Source: Xestospongia bergquistia
Lineage: Eukaryota > Porifera > Demospongiae > Haplosclerida > Petrosiidae
Length of the DNA: 64,000 bases
Assembly (NCBI GenBank): GCA_963965975.1
Contig: OZ014416.1
Coordinates: 1,612,001-1,676,000 of the forward strand
Direction of reading: 5' to 3'
Positions within the stretch are counted from its first letter, which is position 1; the number at the start of each line of letters is the position of its first letter. Made by a program: the position numbers and the translations under genes. Shown here piece by piece: positions 1 through 12,116 of the stretch. The notes beneath the pieces were generated by a model. The model ran no database searches. It was not told where the DNA came from and saw nothing but the letters and a program-made list of their open reading frames with translations.

Positions 1-1332
1 TTACGCTTTAGATCTGATTTGTTACCAACCAGAAATATGAGCTGTGCATCTGGAACAAAATGCTCCTATAGAGGCGATTAATACATACATAGTGAACATA
101 TACTTGAAGATGACACTTACTATATCATTCATGTATGCACTGAGAAAATCAAATGACTTACTATTGGAAATATCGTAAGTCAGTATAACACCCTATAAAT
201 GATAAATGGCATTCTTTTCAATATAGTGTCTTATTGTTGCTGCAATATCTGAATTGATATCTCATTACATCTTTAAGTATAATTACTACATTCAACAAAA
301 TTAGCTTGCATCAACTTCCTTGTGGAAGTTTTCTGTTTTAACACCAAATTTCAAGCAGTCGTGCACAAGGTTGTAACATTAATAGTGAGTATAAAATGTA
401 GACATACTTTGACATAATGTGACCTGATTTGCAAAAAGGGACCACTTCTGTCAAAGCATTTGGGACCTAATTTTGAAAAAAACACTGTTAAAACATATGA
501 AAAACAGTTTTTGATACATATAGAATAGTTATGCATTTATATAGCAACTGTATGTATACAAAACTGATATATTCAATATGTTTTAATGGTAGTTTGTTCA
601 CACAAACGTTTTGACAGAAGTGGTCCCTTTTTGAAAATCAGGTCACAAATAGTAATTAGAATGAAGCTCAATACACTAGTTATGGTATGTGTTGGGAGTT
701 ATAGTGACAGCTTTAATTGTGTTCATTACTTGATAGTAGCATGACAAAATTAACTAAAGCATACAAAGTACACAATATAGCTATATGACATGGTTAAAAA
801 GATTCATGACTGTAACAGTTATAGGAGAGAAAATGTTGCTTACGTCAGCCCCACTAAGATAACGTTCCTGTGGTGTGTCTGCATAAGTCTTCCAAAACTC
901 ACGTCGAAAATGATCATAATATTCACGTAATTCCAACTGAATTTTCTTGCCCAGAATAACAACTTCCTTGTCTATAAAATATAACAGAGAAGTGTTACTT
1001 TCAAATCAAATATCCAAAAAGTATCTTGACAGTAATTTAATACTCATCATGAAGCCACAACAATTAATTTTGCAATTGTCAAACTCAAGGCCTAAATGGG
1101 TCCAATTGGTTGTATATAAAGTTATATATATACATAGTGTCAGTACATGTATATAAGCTGTTTCTTGTTAGATCACTGAGGTAACTGCCAGTATTGTAGT
1201 GATGGATGATAGATGATTTTCCAACACCAGTATCTCCTACAATAGTTATGACCACTCTGTAGTTCTGTTCAATGATAAATCATGATCATAGTAACACTTT
1301 ATTGAGTACATAATCAAACTTACATTAGCCAT
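1..1332 (-). CDS. Gene A: Rab/Ras-like small GTPase head, 3' part outside window
   Basis: A small GTPase split by introns. Exons read on the minus strand: 1330-1332 back to about 1324 (M-A-N, donor GTAAGT), about 1160-1264 with the P-loop GDTGVGKS, 845-971 (DKEVVILGKKIQLEL), 121-192 (GVILTYDISNSKSF) and 1-65 with the guanine-specificity motif VGNKSDL. The 3' end of the P-loop exon is not resolved. Order and spacing match the first GTPase domain of gene B exon for exon, so this is probably the start of another twin-GTPase gene whose remainder lies left of the window. The usual DTAGQ motif of Rab proteins is not visible in the 845-971 exon. A relic of a kinase 3' end lies just upstream, as gene C lies upstream of B, so A and B are probably duplicates. 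Confidence 0.75.
418..647. repeat. Short terminal-inverted-repeat element (MITE-like) in an intron of gene A
   Basis: Arms of 38 bp at 418-455 and 610-647 are reverse complements with one mismatch; both start TGTGACCTGATTT from the outside. About 154 bp of unique AT-rich sequence separates them. No coding capacity and no clear target duplication is seen. It sits in the 193-844 intron, which otherwise holds nothing I recognise. Confidence 0.6.
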
Positions 1333-1639
1333 CTTTATGAAACTAGTCTTCTATCAAAACAAAAAGTGTCATGTGATGTTATTATTACACATCCTACAAC
1401 TTACCTGATGTCATCATTCACAGCTCACCAATATAATATAATTTATAAACAATAGAATAAATATTCTGTTGTTTCATAACTGTCACAAATTCTTATTAAT
1501 AATAATAATAAACAAATAATGTTACAATAGCAATATACTAATAAATACAAAATACATACAATAATATTAATAACATATATTGTCTTAAATTATACACATT
1601 GGTATAAGACCTGTATAATAATAATATATAATAATACAC

Positions 1640-1900
1640 AATACAAAAACGTATAATGTAAACAGGCGTGGAAAAAGGAATGCATCAAGAGGTGTGGCCA
1701 ATAAAGTGGTTGTTGTTCAGGATCTCTATAACCACCCAGAAAATATAAGGATCACAAAAGTGGGACTTGTCTCAGATTCCTGTCTTTAACAATCTAACAT
1801 AATGTTAGAGTTTCTCTGGACAGTTTTGCAGAGCTGGTTGTTGTAGTTCCTCCATGTTGTATGGAAAATGACCATAGGTAACAAACAATTTCAATACCAA
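1640..1900 (-). pseudogene. Relic of a Src-type kinase 3' end (gene C copy)
   Basis: The stretch aligns by eye with the 3' end and 3' flank of gene C (about 9285-9590): a shared block around 'gatctctataaccacc', then 'aaaagtgggac.tgtctcag', 'caatctaacataat' and 'accataggtaacaa', with deletions between blocks and no open frame. It has the same position relative to gene A that gene C has relative to gene B. Further upstream, 2200-2270 also resembles 10920-10985 ('tgttactat.aatagacaaatc.taaaatagtaac'-like), so the intergenic DNA was duplicated too. The rest of 1333-2877 holds no gene I can support. Confidence 0.6.
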
Positions 1901-2877
1901 GGACAAATGTCAGTTTTTATGATTTAATTGAATTGGATAATGCACCAAAAAATCAGACAATTCATAAAGCTAATTATAAGTGTATACAACATCAGTACAA
2001 CTTTCAATGATTCACCTTGTACTATGACTATGAGTGAACTAACATGAAAATATTGCTGTATTCTAATTATTACCCACACTAATAATGGTAATATATAAAG
2101 TATTCATACCAATATTATATTTATATAATATACAATACAAACTGTGATGACAATACTAAACAATTTAGATTACTCTTTCACAACTTTATAGTATACATCA
2201 TCACAAAAATTGTAAAAGCTATGTTACTATAAATAGACATAATCTTAAAATAGTAACATGTACTTATGTTTATTCTTTTACAAAATAAGATGCTAAGTCA
2301 GAGATGTTACTATGGAATTTATACATATACTTCAATGTATTTTGTAGAGAAACATGCAATTAAAATGTCTATCAATCAGTTAATACAACCAATCTGTTGT
2401 TTACAGTGGATCCACTCCTCACTGTCTGGATTCTAGCACTAATAAACCTTGATATATTAGTAGTTAGTAATTTTTGATATCATACACTATACAATATGAC
2501 ATGAAGCAAGGTGATTGGTTGGTCCACAGTTTGGGTGTGAGCCAAACTACTGAAGAACTAGACTTCAATAGTCAGGATTATAATTATAATGTGAAGTTAA
2601 TTGTGTATAAGTAACTTTACCAATAACAGTTAGTATCCCCTAATGTGGCTTTTGTAGGGTCTGACTTCTTGAATCAGTGTCCTTAATAACATTAACTATG
2701 ATTTTCTTTCAGTCCCAATAGGTCAGCTTCTGAATTTAGCAGCAAAAATTTTAGAGCAAACATATACCATAAAGGCAAAACTAGGGTGTGGCTAAAGACA
2801 TCATCAATTTTGTTTGATAAAAAAATAAAATAGCATAAAATCACAGTATATACAAATATATATATATACTTGTTTGA

Positions 2878-3248
2878 TTACACAATAGATAATTGTTCAA
2901 AATTGTGTGCATTTATGTACTTAGAATAAACATCTGGTTGACTTAAAAATTGTAAAATTTCCATTGCAGTTTGTTTTTTACTAACAATCTTACTCTCTAG
3001 TGCTGAGATAACTGTACTCCAGGTCACAGGAGTGGGTCGTTCATCAAGCCAACTCTGTAACATGTCTGCAAGTTTTAGTGCCTCATTTAAATAGCTATAT
3101 CGTAATGACTGTAACTTCCCATTAGATACTTTTAATACAATACCAATATTCTCCCATACATCGATAACATCAGCTAACAGGTTTACTAGATCCTGTTTAT
3201 CAGGTATCTTGTTTAATACTTTACTAAGATCCACTTCATTATCAGCAC
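2878..3248 (-). CDS. Death-domain terminal exon of gene B (type 1)
   Basis: Final exon, 371 nt including the stop, joined in phase after the acidic exon 3302-3343. It encodes a helical Death-like fold: [20 protein letters not shown], then [20 protein letters not shown] and [20 protein letters not shown]. The spaced Trp, Leu and the PTPVTW loop match Death domains that sit at protein C-termini. It is close to the gene F copy (20590-20951) and distinct from the type 2 Death domain of H, I and J. Confidence 0.75.
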
Positions 3249-6200
3249 CTATCATAATAAATAGATAGTTGGTATGTATATATTAAAACATTGTGTTTTA
3301 CCAGTAGATGTGTCATTAGCAGATATTTCTTCAATTTCAATTTCTAAACAAAATTTAAAATAAGAAAATTAATTAGGAGATAGCATAATTATAATTTTCA
3401 TCTTTACTAACCATGAGTTGATTCAAACCAAGACCAACAAGGATGAGAACCATTTTCTTGAGTACATCGTATAACATCCTTTTTACTTGTACAAAAAAGA
3501 GTCCATTTATCTTCATCCCAGACAGTTGCGACATGAGTGCCTTCCACTTTACATGGACAATAAATACCAATCTCTGGTTGCATTTCTTTACTGATTCTTC
3601 TTGTTGTAATGGTTTCATTGATAGCTCTAAATAACTCTTTCTTTACTTCAAATTGATCTTCAGTGAATTCGCAGTGAATCTCAAACACGTTTTGCTCTTC
3701 AATAAAACTAATTTTTCCTCCACCAATCTTTCTTAATGTTATATAATTAGAGTAGACTTTGGAGTTGGACTCATCAATAACCCACAAGGATCTACCATGA
3801 TGTGTTAGTGATAGTAGGTGGACAATCATAGCACAAAAGAGACCAATTGGAGCACCTTTCTTAAAGTAAAACAGCAAAGGACATGAGGTAGAATTGTGTA
3901 CAGGATTGACTTCTGATGGATCAATTAATGGTAGCAATGCTGGCATGAAAAATTTGCTATCAGGTAATTCTGCAGCAATCAAAAGGTGCTGGAATATTTT
4001 TAAAATTTCTGAGCTAAACAATGGAAAACTAGAAGATATTTTCTTACATTTTTGAGACTTAGCAAATACGTCTTTGGAGACTAAACCATGATCAGCCATC
4101 TTTTTCATATCAACTGCCCCCGGACCAACACTAACTCCATTTCGTATTTTGCAGACAAGTATCATCAGTTCACTAACTACTTCAATCAAACTGTGGGGGA
4201 GGACAAACACTAAATCACTCACTCCAGGGTAATATAAGATGGTGTTGAGGAGATAAAAAAATTTAAGAGCACTCTGTATTTCTTCTATATGTAAACCCAA
4301 TCCTAGACCAGTAGCTTGACACTCTTCCAAGCTAAGTACTCCACAACTTGCAATGGCTTCTTGTCGTAACAAAATTTCGAAAGCATACCACCTTAATGGG
4401 ATTTTAACTTTGAATGCTTGATCCTTTAATTCAGCACGAATCTCTTTAATCACTGGATCATCAAACACACCTTGAGAAGCTTTACGACCATCAACTTCAT
4501 ACAAAATTTTTCCACTAGTAACATCATGGAATGACAAATTGCCCTCTATAGATTCGAATATTTTAGTGAGTTTTTTTTCTTTCTCCTCAATGGTTTCCAC
4601 TTCTTTCTTTAGTTTTTCTTCATACTCATCATGATGAGTAGCAATGGTAATGATTTTAAGCTTTTCAGGAGGTTTGATAATGACCTGAGATAGCTCAGTA
4701 TCAATGATCGATTGTTGCTGTTGAGCACTAGAATTAACCATGAGTATGAGACGTTTGAGGAGTGTCTCAACAGTTGGAGAATGTCCACTTACAATGTACT
4801 TTCCGTCTTCACATTGTAATACAGTAGAGGATTGACTAGATAGATCTTCAGCTAGATTAGTAACTAGCATAAGAACTGATGCACATGGTATAAAGGCTTG
4901 TAACAACTGTTGAAACTGAATTTGTCCTCCAGAGTCAATAAAGTACAGCCATTCTTTATGTAGAGTGAGCTTAACACCTTTTGTTGAAGCTTCATTAACG
5001 ATTTCTGACAGTTGCTTAGCTGCAGCTTCATTTATTGTTGGCAACTGATTAAGAGGCTCTAATGACATATGAGGTGAAACTACTGTAGCAGTGTTATTGA
5101 TAACTGGAAGCTTGGATTTTGGTTTACTACTACTGACAATGGGCTTCTTTGTGACTACAGTACTAATGAATGGTTTTAGTGGTAGTACTGGGTAACTAAA
5201 ATCTTTGTGAAGATCTTGCTCTTCAATCAGTGATCTAACTTCATTGGCAAATTTTTCGATCATTTTTTCATCATCGACTAGTTCCCAGCGATATTCATTC
5301 AGCTGACCATACTGACTCATAGAGAATTCTCCAATAGCAATTTGTGGAGACTCAACACAACCTGTGCTGATATTATTCTCATAAGGTTAAGAGAGAATTA
5401 GACATTTGACTGATGTTTTACCAGCTCTAGCTGGACCTTGGACAACAACTTTCGTAATACTAGTTTCAATCGATTCTCCTTGAAGAGCACTATGAAGATT
5501 TTTTTGATCTAAAGTGTTTGTAAAGAATCAGTACAGTTTGATAATTATCAATGAATAGCTACTTATAAAATTTGTTATTTACAGTGTTTAATTGCTTTAG
5601 AAACTCTAAGAAGCCATATAATAATCTTACATGTGACAACTTTATTAGCTACTAAGTAATGAAGTGACCTCATCCTGAAACCTATACATACAAAAAATAA
5701 AAACATACCAATTTCAGTGAATTCATTGACATTTAAAGAAACTACTTCTTGCTAAAAAGTTTAAAATAGAATTTATTATATCTATATATAGCATTACTCA
5801 ATTACCTTATCAATTCTAAGAGCTGAACTAGCTGGCTTTTGTAAATCAATTGCAAATGACTTCTATTAACAGTAAAATATATAATTATTATCGATATCTT
5901 AATAGATAAATAGTGTTATTCTACCTTTCTCTGAAAAAGGCTTGTAATTCTTTTAAAAACAGATACTTTTTGTTCCTATTAAAAATAATTACAGCACAAA
6001 TTAATTAACATATCATTTTTAGCATTTACCTTTAGAACTTGTCTAGATAATGTTTCAAAAGCCTCATTAATGTTAATATTCCTTTCTGCTGATGTCTCAA
6101 AAAATAACATCTTTAGTTTTCCAGCCAACTCCTCTCCTCTCTCTTTTAGGACTTGTCTTTCAGATTCCATATCTAACTTATTACCAACTAATATACATTG

Positions 6201-8913
6201 TACATTTCGTGAGGAATGCTAAAATAAACCCAAATTAGTGATTTGATAAGAACATACATACTCACAGCTTCAATATTTTGCAGCCATCTTGTAATATTAT
6301 CAAAAGAACATTGACTAGTAATATCATACACCAACATAATACCCTGTATAGCAATAAAGGTATACAATACATTTTATATTAATGATATACCATGGCTCTT
6401 GAATAATGTGGCATGGTTGTTACATCAGATATTTTATTTCCCGAAATATCTATTATTTCTAGACTCAATTTAACATGTTGATGATTATGATCTACTAGTT
6501 CTATTGTTTTAACTGTGACAACAATATCTATTATGAAGTATTATTATAATACAAATAATAAACAAACAATAATACCTACCATTCGATATATTAGAGAAGA
6601 CACAATTAAAGGACTGACAAATACATGTCTTTCCTATACCACTGTCTCCAATTACTAATATGGGTGTGGTATAATCCTAAATAACAGTTTAATATAGGTC
6701 ATACTTTGAGCTATAATAAACACCTTATTTGTAGCATTGCTGTCTTCAATGGTATTTGTAAGACCTTTCTAGATGAAAGTGTAACAACTAATGAGCAATG
6801 ATAGACTAACCTCCTTTAACACAACTGTTATAAGTGTTTCAAAAAGTTTGTCAATATTATCTCCAGTCAATGCTGATGTCTCCACAAATGGCATGCCATA
6901 ATCTAAGCTAAATTCCTTTCCTCTCTCTGTATCAATTTGTCTTTCAAGCTCTAGATCTGACTTGTTACCAACCAAAATGTACACTGTATCTAGTCCAGAA
7001 CGCCGCCTCTATAGGTGATCAATACATAGACCATATATTTGAAGACAAGACTTACTCTAAAAAGGTTCACCCAGTCAACAAGTATGCCAAGTTTTTTCAT
7101 TGTCAGAAATGTCATAAGTCAATATGACACCCTATAAATGATGTGAAATTCTTCTTAACAAAATGCCTCATTGGTTGCTACAACATTTTAAAAGATATAT
7201 TTTCAATACTTTCTAGTGGAAATGTTTCTTTTCTAATACCAAATTTCAACCAGTTATGCAATCTTATTACATTTGCAGTAAGAGCAAATATAGACATTCT
7301 TTGATATAAAATCACAATAATGCAAAATGCTCTATGACATGTGATTAAAAGTGATAACCATAACAATTAATAGAGAGAAATGTCACTTACACCAGCACTC
7401 AAGTTATCTGGATTATCTAGATGGTCTATTTCTTTTGGTGAAACTTGAAATTCATGTAATTCCAACAGAATTTTCTTGCCTTGAATATCAACTTCCTTAT
7501 CTATAAAATTAATCAAGAATTATTAATTTCAAATGGAAGACATGTCATAAAATCATAATGCTGACAGAATTCAATTTTGAAGTCACAACTATTAATTTTG
7601 TAACTGTCACACCCAAAGACTAATAGATGTATACATACATACATACATACATAAATACATACAAATACATACATATATACATACACACATATTATATATA
7701 TATATATATATATATCATATATATATATATATAATATATATATATATCATGATAATATTCATAGCCATACATATTTTATGGAGTGTCAGTTCTATATCAC
7801 ACGTAGAGACCTCATTGCAGATTAATATTTGAAAATATTGTACCCACTTAATTCCTTCTTCATTAACAGAAAATCAGGAGGTTTATATAGCTATAGACTT
7901 GATGACAAACTTTATCAATTGTCATTATTGACAAGTCTATAAGTGTTATAAACCTGCCAACCTGAGAATTTACAATACTATTACAGCCACATGCTATATG
8001 ATGGAGCAACATTAGCAGGTTAGTATAATGAATCTCAAAGTTAATAAACCTCCCAACTCAGGATTTTGTTAGACATATTACCCTCAAGTGATATCTTTTA
8101 CTAATTCTCTCATTAGTAGGTTTATCCCTTTTGATTTAGTAACACCGAATTATTATCTACTTCTGAATATTTAAGTAATAAACACTGAAATGGGATAGAT
8201 AGTATAGACTACAGGTCATGTAGTCTATACTATCTATGGTCATGGTCACCTTACTATGACCACACCCACTAAATTGCAAACCAGCAGCCACACCCCTACA
8301 TTCTCAAAAATAATGCTTGACCAAAGCATTGTCTTTTGCACAAATTTTGACCTCTACTAATGTTCCCACAGTTTACTCATACCTATTGTAATGTCATCTG
8401 TGTCTCTTTTCGAGCACAGGACCTCTACAACTACTGCCTCATCATTTCTATCATACTCAGTATACAACAAGGTGGCCTCTCCTTTAAGTACTAAAAGGAA
8501 AGATCAGAGATTTCAAAGCTAACATGACCACTTCACAGCCTCAACAACCACTTCTGAGTCTTTGTGTATTGTTAATTATTAACCAGCAAAGAGTTAATAA
8601 TTGGTTTCATTTTCTCCCGTTTGCAACTCAATGATTATATAACGCATATAGACTTCTGAACCACATTATAGAAAACACACACACACACACATACACAATA
8701 TTGTGATAGGACTTCTATATTTTTGATGGCGACTTCTTATGTTTTGATCACTGAGGTAACTACCAGTTGTGTAGCGATGGATAATAGATGATTTTCCAAC
8801 ACCAATATCTCCAGCAACAATAATCTTTACTTTATTTAATATGTCCTGCTCAATAATAAAATACAATCCTAGTAACACTTCATTGAGTATAAAAACAAAC
8901 TTACATAATCCAT
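2878..8913 (-). CDS. Gene B: twin Rab-like GTPase - ROC-COR - Death domain protein, with one in-frame stop
   Basis: Multi-exon gene. Start ATG at 8913 (M-D-Y, donor GTAAGT). GTPase 1: P-loop GDIGVGKSS (about 8750-8846), LELHEF exon (7395-7502), YDISDNEK (7050-7132), VGNKSDL and ETSALTGDN (6810-7012). A linker exon (6724-6771, KGLTNTIEDSNATNK) leads in frame into GTPase 2: GDSGIGKT (6590-6677), DISGNK (6393-6530), YDITSQ (6266-6344), VGNKLDM and FFETSA (6031-6219). Three small exons (5926-5976, 5816-5862, 5710-5753) end in NEFTEI and join in phase to the ROC-COR exon (3412-5508), a small acidic exon (3302-3343) and the Death exon (2878-3248). Exon lengths of the last three keep phase exactly. 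The TAA at 5387-5389 interrupts the ROC domain, so the gene may be a pseudogene, a polymorphic null or carry a sequence error. Likely cytosolic GTP-dependent scaffold signalling to death-fold partners; this is inference. Confidence 0.75.
3412..5508 (-). CDS. ROC-COR exon of gene B
   Basis: One 2097-nt exon, phase 2 in and phase 1 out. It holds a P-loop GPARAGKTS, a switch II motif FIDSGGQ, a THHD motif in place of NKxD (THxD is usual in ROC domains), then the COR-like stretch [14 protein letters not shown]...GVLSLEEC...[11 protein letters not shown] and a C-terminal part ending [10 protein letters not shown]. About 45 residues after the exon start, the paralogues read LILSQPYES; here the Gln codon CAA is TAA (5387-5389). 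Downstream of the stop the frame is open for more than 640 codons, with a possible restart Met at 5320 that would lack the P-loop. Confidence 0.8.
7627..7748. repeat. Microsatellite (ACAT)n and (TA)n
   Basis: Runs of 'acat' followed by long 'atatat' tracts in a gene B intron. The rest of the 7503-8700 intron holds one hairpin (8196-8237) and an (AC)n run at 8674-8690, and nothing coding. Confidence 0.9.
8196..8237. repeat. Perfect short hairpin
   Basis: GATAGTATAGACTAC, a 7-nt loop, then GTAGTCTATACTATC. It lies in the intron before the P-loop exon of gene B. Function unknown; it may be a foldback scar. Confidence 0.7.
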
Positions 8914-9331
8914 CTTTAGTCTTCTATCAAAAAACAGGAAACTGTCATGTGATGATCATTATTACACATACCACAATCTACACGATGTCATCATCACTAA
9001 CAGCTCACCAATACAATATGATTTACAAATAAGAGAATCATTTGTTATTTTATAACTGTCACAAATTCTTATTAATAATAACAATAAGCGAATAATGTTA
9101 CAATAGCAATATACTAATAAATACAAATACAAACAATAATATTAATAACATATATTGTTTAATATTATACACATTGGTATAAGACCTGTATAATAATAAT
9201 AATTAATAATAATGATAACAATATTATGCATTATTAATAAATCACTAGTTAATAAACTAATGAACAGTCACGCCATATAAAGACATACAATGTAAACGGG
9301 TGTGGAGGGAAGGGTGTGTCAAAAGGTGTGG

Positions 9332-10499
9332 TCAATGAAATGGTTGTTGCTCGGGATCTCTATAACCACCATCGTCAGATGAATAAAACTCTTCTAATTG
9401 CCATTGGAGGGTCTCAAAAGTGGGACGTGTCTCAGGTTCTTCTCTCCAACAATCTAACATAATATTATAAAGTTTCTCTGGACAATTTTGTGGAGCAGGC
9501 ATACGATATCCTTGTTGTAGAGCTTCTAGTGTCTGTGCATTTGTCATTCCGGGATAAGGGAAACGGCCGTAGGTAACAATCTCATATAAGACAATACCAT
9601 ATGACCAGACGTCAGCTTTGATTGTGAATCTGTTGTACATAGCTGCTTCAGGTGCTGTCCATTTGATAGGGAATTTAGCACCAGTGTGTGCTTCATAAAT
9701 ATCTTCATCAATTACACGAGCAAGACCAAAATCTGCTACTTTACATATCATGTGCTCACCTACTAAGATATTACGGGCTGCCAGATCACGATGGATGTAG
9801 TTTTGAGACTCCAAATATGCCATTCCTGCAGCTACCTGTGCTGACATGTCAATAAGCTGTGGTTGCTGTAGGCCCCGCCCATCAGCTCGGAGATAATCTA
9901 GGAGAGCACCGTGTTTCATAAGTTCTGTAACAATATAAATAGGTTCCTCGTCTGTGCAAACAGCATATAACTGTATTAACTTGGGATGACGAAGTCTCTT
10001 CATTAATGAGGCTTCTTGTAAGAACTCATGTGGTGACATTGTCCCTGGTTTTAACGTTTTCACAGCTACAGATGTGGTACCATTCCACAATGCTTCCCAC
10101 ACTTCTCCAAATTGCCCCGCCCCCAAACGACGGACCATTTGTATAGTTCGTCGATCAATTTCCCATTCTTCATTAGCTTTATGTGAGAGACCAGCTGTTT
10201 GTGGTTTCTCGGGTTCGATACAAGGTGCAACGAGGTGACAACAGAGTCCATCTGCTTGTCTCTGGTAGTATGAAACCAGTTCTGAAATAGAATTAAAGGT
10301 AGCTTTTCTAGTGATAAAGAAGGAGCCGTTATCTAGACGTTTAATTTTATAATGTCGGACTCTCTCATGATCACGAATTGATAGCGAGAAATCTCCAGGA
10401 TTGGTCTCACTGTCTCGAATGAGATAAGCACCGAGTTGATTGACAGGAAGTTGAAGAAGTTTCTCAGCATCAACTCTCTTTATTTTACCAAAATACCAT
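9332..10499 (-). CDS. Gene C: Src-type SH2-tyrosine kinase exon without a visible SH3 exon
   Basis: One 1168-nt exon, acceptor at 10499, phase matching the SH3-to-SH2 junction of genes D and E (x-x-A then TGG TAT). SH2: WYFGKIKR...AYLIRDSE with the phosphotyrosine-binding Arg. Kinase: [31 protein letters not shown], activation-loop EDIYEA, KWTAPE. The C-terminal tail [12 protein letters not shown] carries a Tyr placed like the inhibitory tail tyrosine of Src. All catalytic residues are present. No SH3 or N-terminal exon occurs between 10500 and the stop of gene D at 12117. The exon may use an unidentified upstream exon, share the 5' exons of gene D by alternative splicing, or start at the Met at 10510. 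Phosphorylates protein tyrosines, presumably near the membrane if a lipidated N-terminus is spliced on. Confidence 0.85.
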
Positions 10500-10503
10500 C
10501 TAT

Positions 10504-12116
10504 AGATCACAAAGGAAAAGTTGCTATTTCACTCTGTACACGAATTAATATAATAACATCTTTAAATAAGGATATATTATTTAGATGGTTTCCCTTATTA
10601 AATGGAAATAATATAAAGAAAATACAAGCAATCAAAGTAGTTGTGTAGGAGTAAAGGTGATAAAATAACCTCCATTGTTACTTATCTACACAGAGGATGT
10701 CCCTGTAATAACGTAAGCTATTTTAGATATTAACTTTTGGTAAAGTACATAAGAAAACATACACTCCTCACATTCTTTGGTTACAAGATTCACAGTATAA
10801 AAATACTCACTATATAGTACACACTCTATTACTAACCTATGATTGTTATGACAACCAAATGGAATTACCCGTTTTGTGTAAAGTTAACATACCACAGCCA
10901 TATAAGTTATCAACCACATCACCTGACTATGTTACTATATATAGACACAATCCTAAAATAGTAACTTGTTTGGCTGTACAAAATAATTACATGCCAACAC
11001 TAACTAGCCATATCTTAGATAATACATTACTATGTATCTGTATAATATACAATTTACACATTATTTACATGATAAGATGTAGTGATGTAGTGACTAGTCA
11101 AATGATGTCAACTGTCTATTATAAAGTAGTGGCTGCTATCTTAGGAATGTTAAGACTCTTGGCTGAGATTTTTGGGAGAAAGTAACAATGTGTATATATA
11201 CCTTTTACAATAACAAAGTCTAAATTAAGGACAAACATTCTGATGTTAGACCCATATAATAAAATAATACTATATACATGTTATTACAACTCAATAATAT
11301 ATAAGTGAATACATATATATATGCTAAGGAAGTTTCTAAAGTGTTTATAAATGATCATTGCAGTAACTGTTAACAGATGTCCTCTTGTGTTATGTCAACA
11401 CAATCACTTTAACAGTTATATAACAAGTCTCTTCCCACTCATTTGATTTGAAGGATACAAATATACATATGTACACTTACATAAAACCTAGATACCTACT
11501 ACAAGATTTGTACTACATATAGGTATGTGTGTATTTAATGATGCATGGCAATCACACACTAGACAAGTGTCTCATGTTTGCAGTGTTAGCACTTGTATAT
11601 GGATAGTTTTGAAGCCTTGTTAACAAGTTGTAGCTCCATTTATTCAATTTTATTTCAGAAGTGTATTACTTTCCTTCATAAAAACATATAAAATGAATCT
11701 TGTTTCAAATTTTAGTCAGATGGTCTTGACAATTTTTTGACTCACACAATATTGATTCAAGTAACAGCTTAAATAATTTTAAAGGGAAAAGTTATAAAAA
11801 CAATACATGGAATGGCTTGGTTATTATTGTATGCACACACACATACTATATAATATTAGTCTGTGATAAATAGCACACACAATATATGTGGTCAACATAA
11901 TATATAAATATAATACCAGAGACATATACAGAATAATACAATGAATATGATTAGTATCAAAAAGCTAATAATATTCATTGGTGAGAAAATAACACGAGAC
12001 AGACAGACAGAAAAATTTGATAAAATAGAGTATGTCTATGTTTTAGTTGGTTTATCTTTTAAAAGATGATGTCACATCTAGTAGGTGTGGTCAGTAAATT
12101 AGCTTGGTGTATGTTA
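10504..12116. other. Intergenic stretch between genes D and C
   Basis: AT-rich. An open frame on the plus strand at 10859-11185 has no recognisable motif and I do not count it as a gene. No SH3 exon signature (the reverse complement of YIPSNYV coding) is present. Short 'acacaca' and 'agacagacag' runs occur at about 11833 and 12000. Confidence 0.6.

Noticed and set aside
10859-11185. 108-codon plus-strand open frame
   Set aside because: No motif, AT-rich and low complexity, opposite to all genes; homologous scraps at 2200-2270 are not open.
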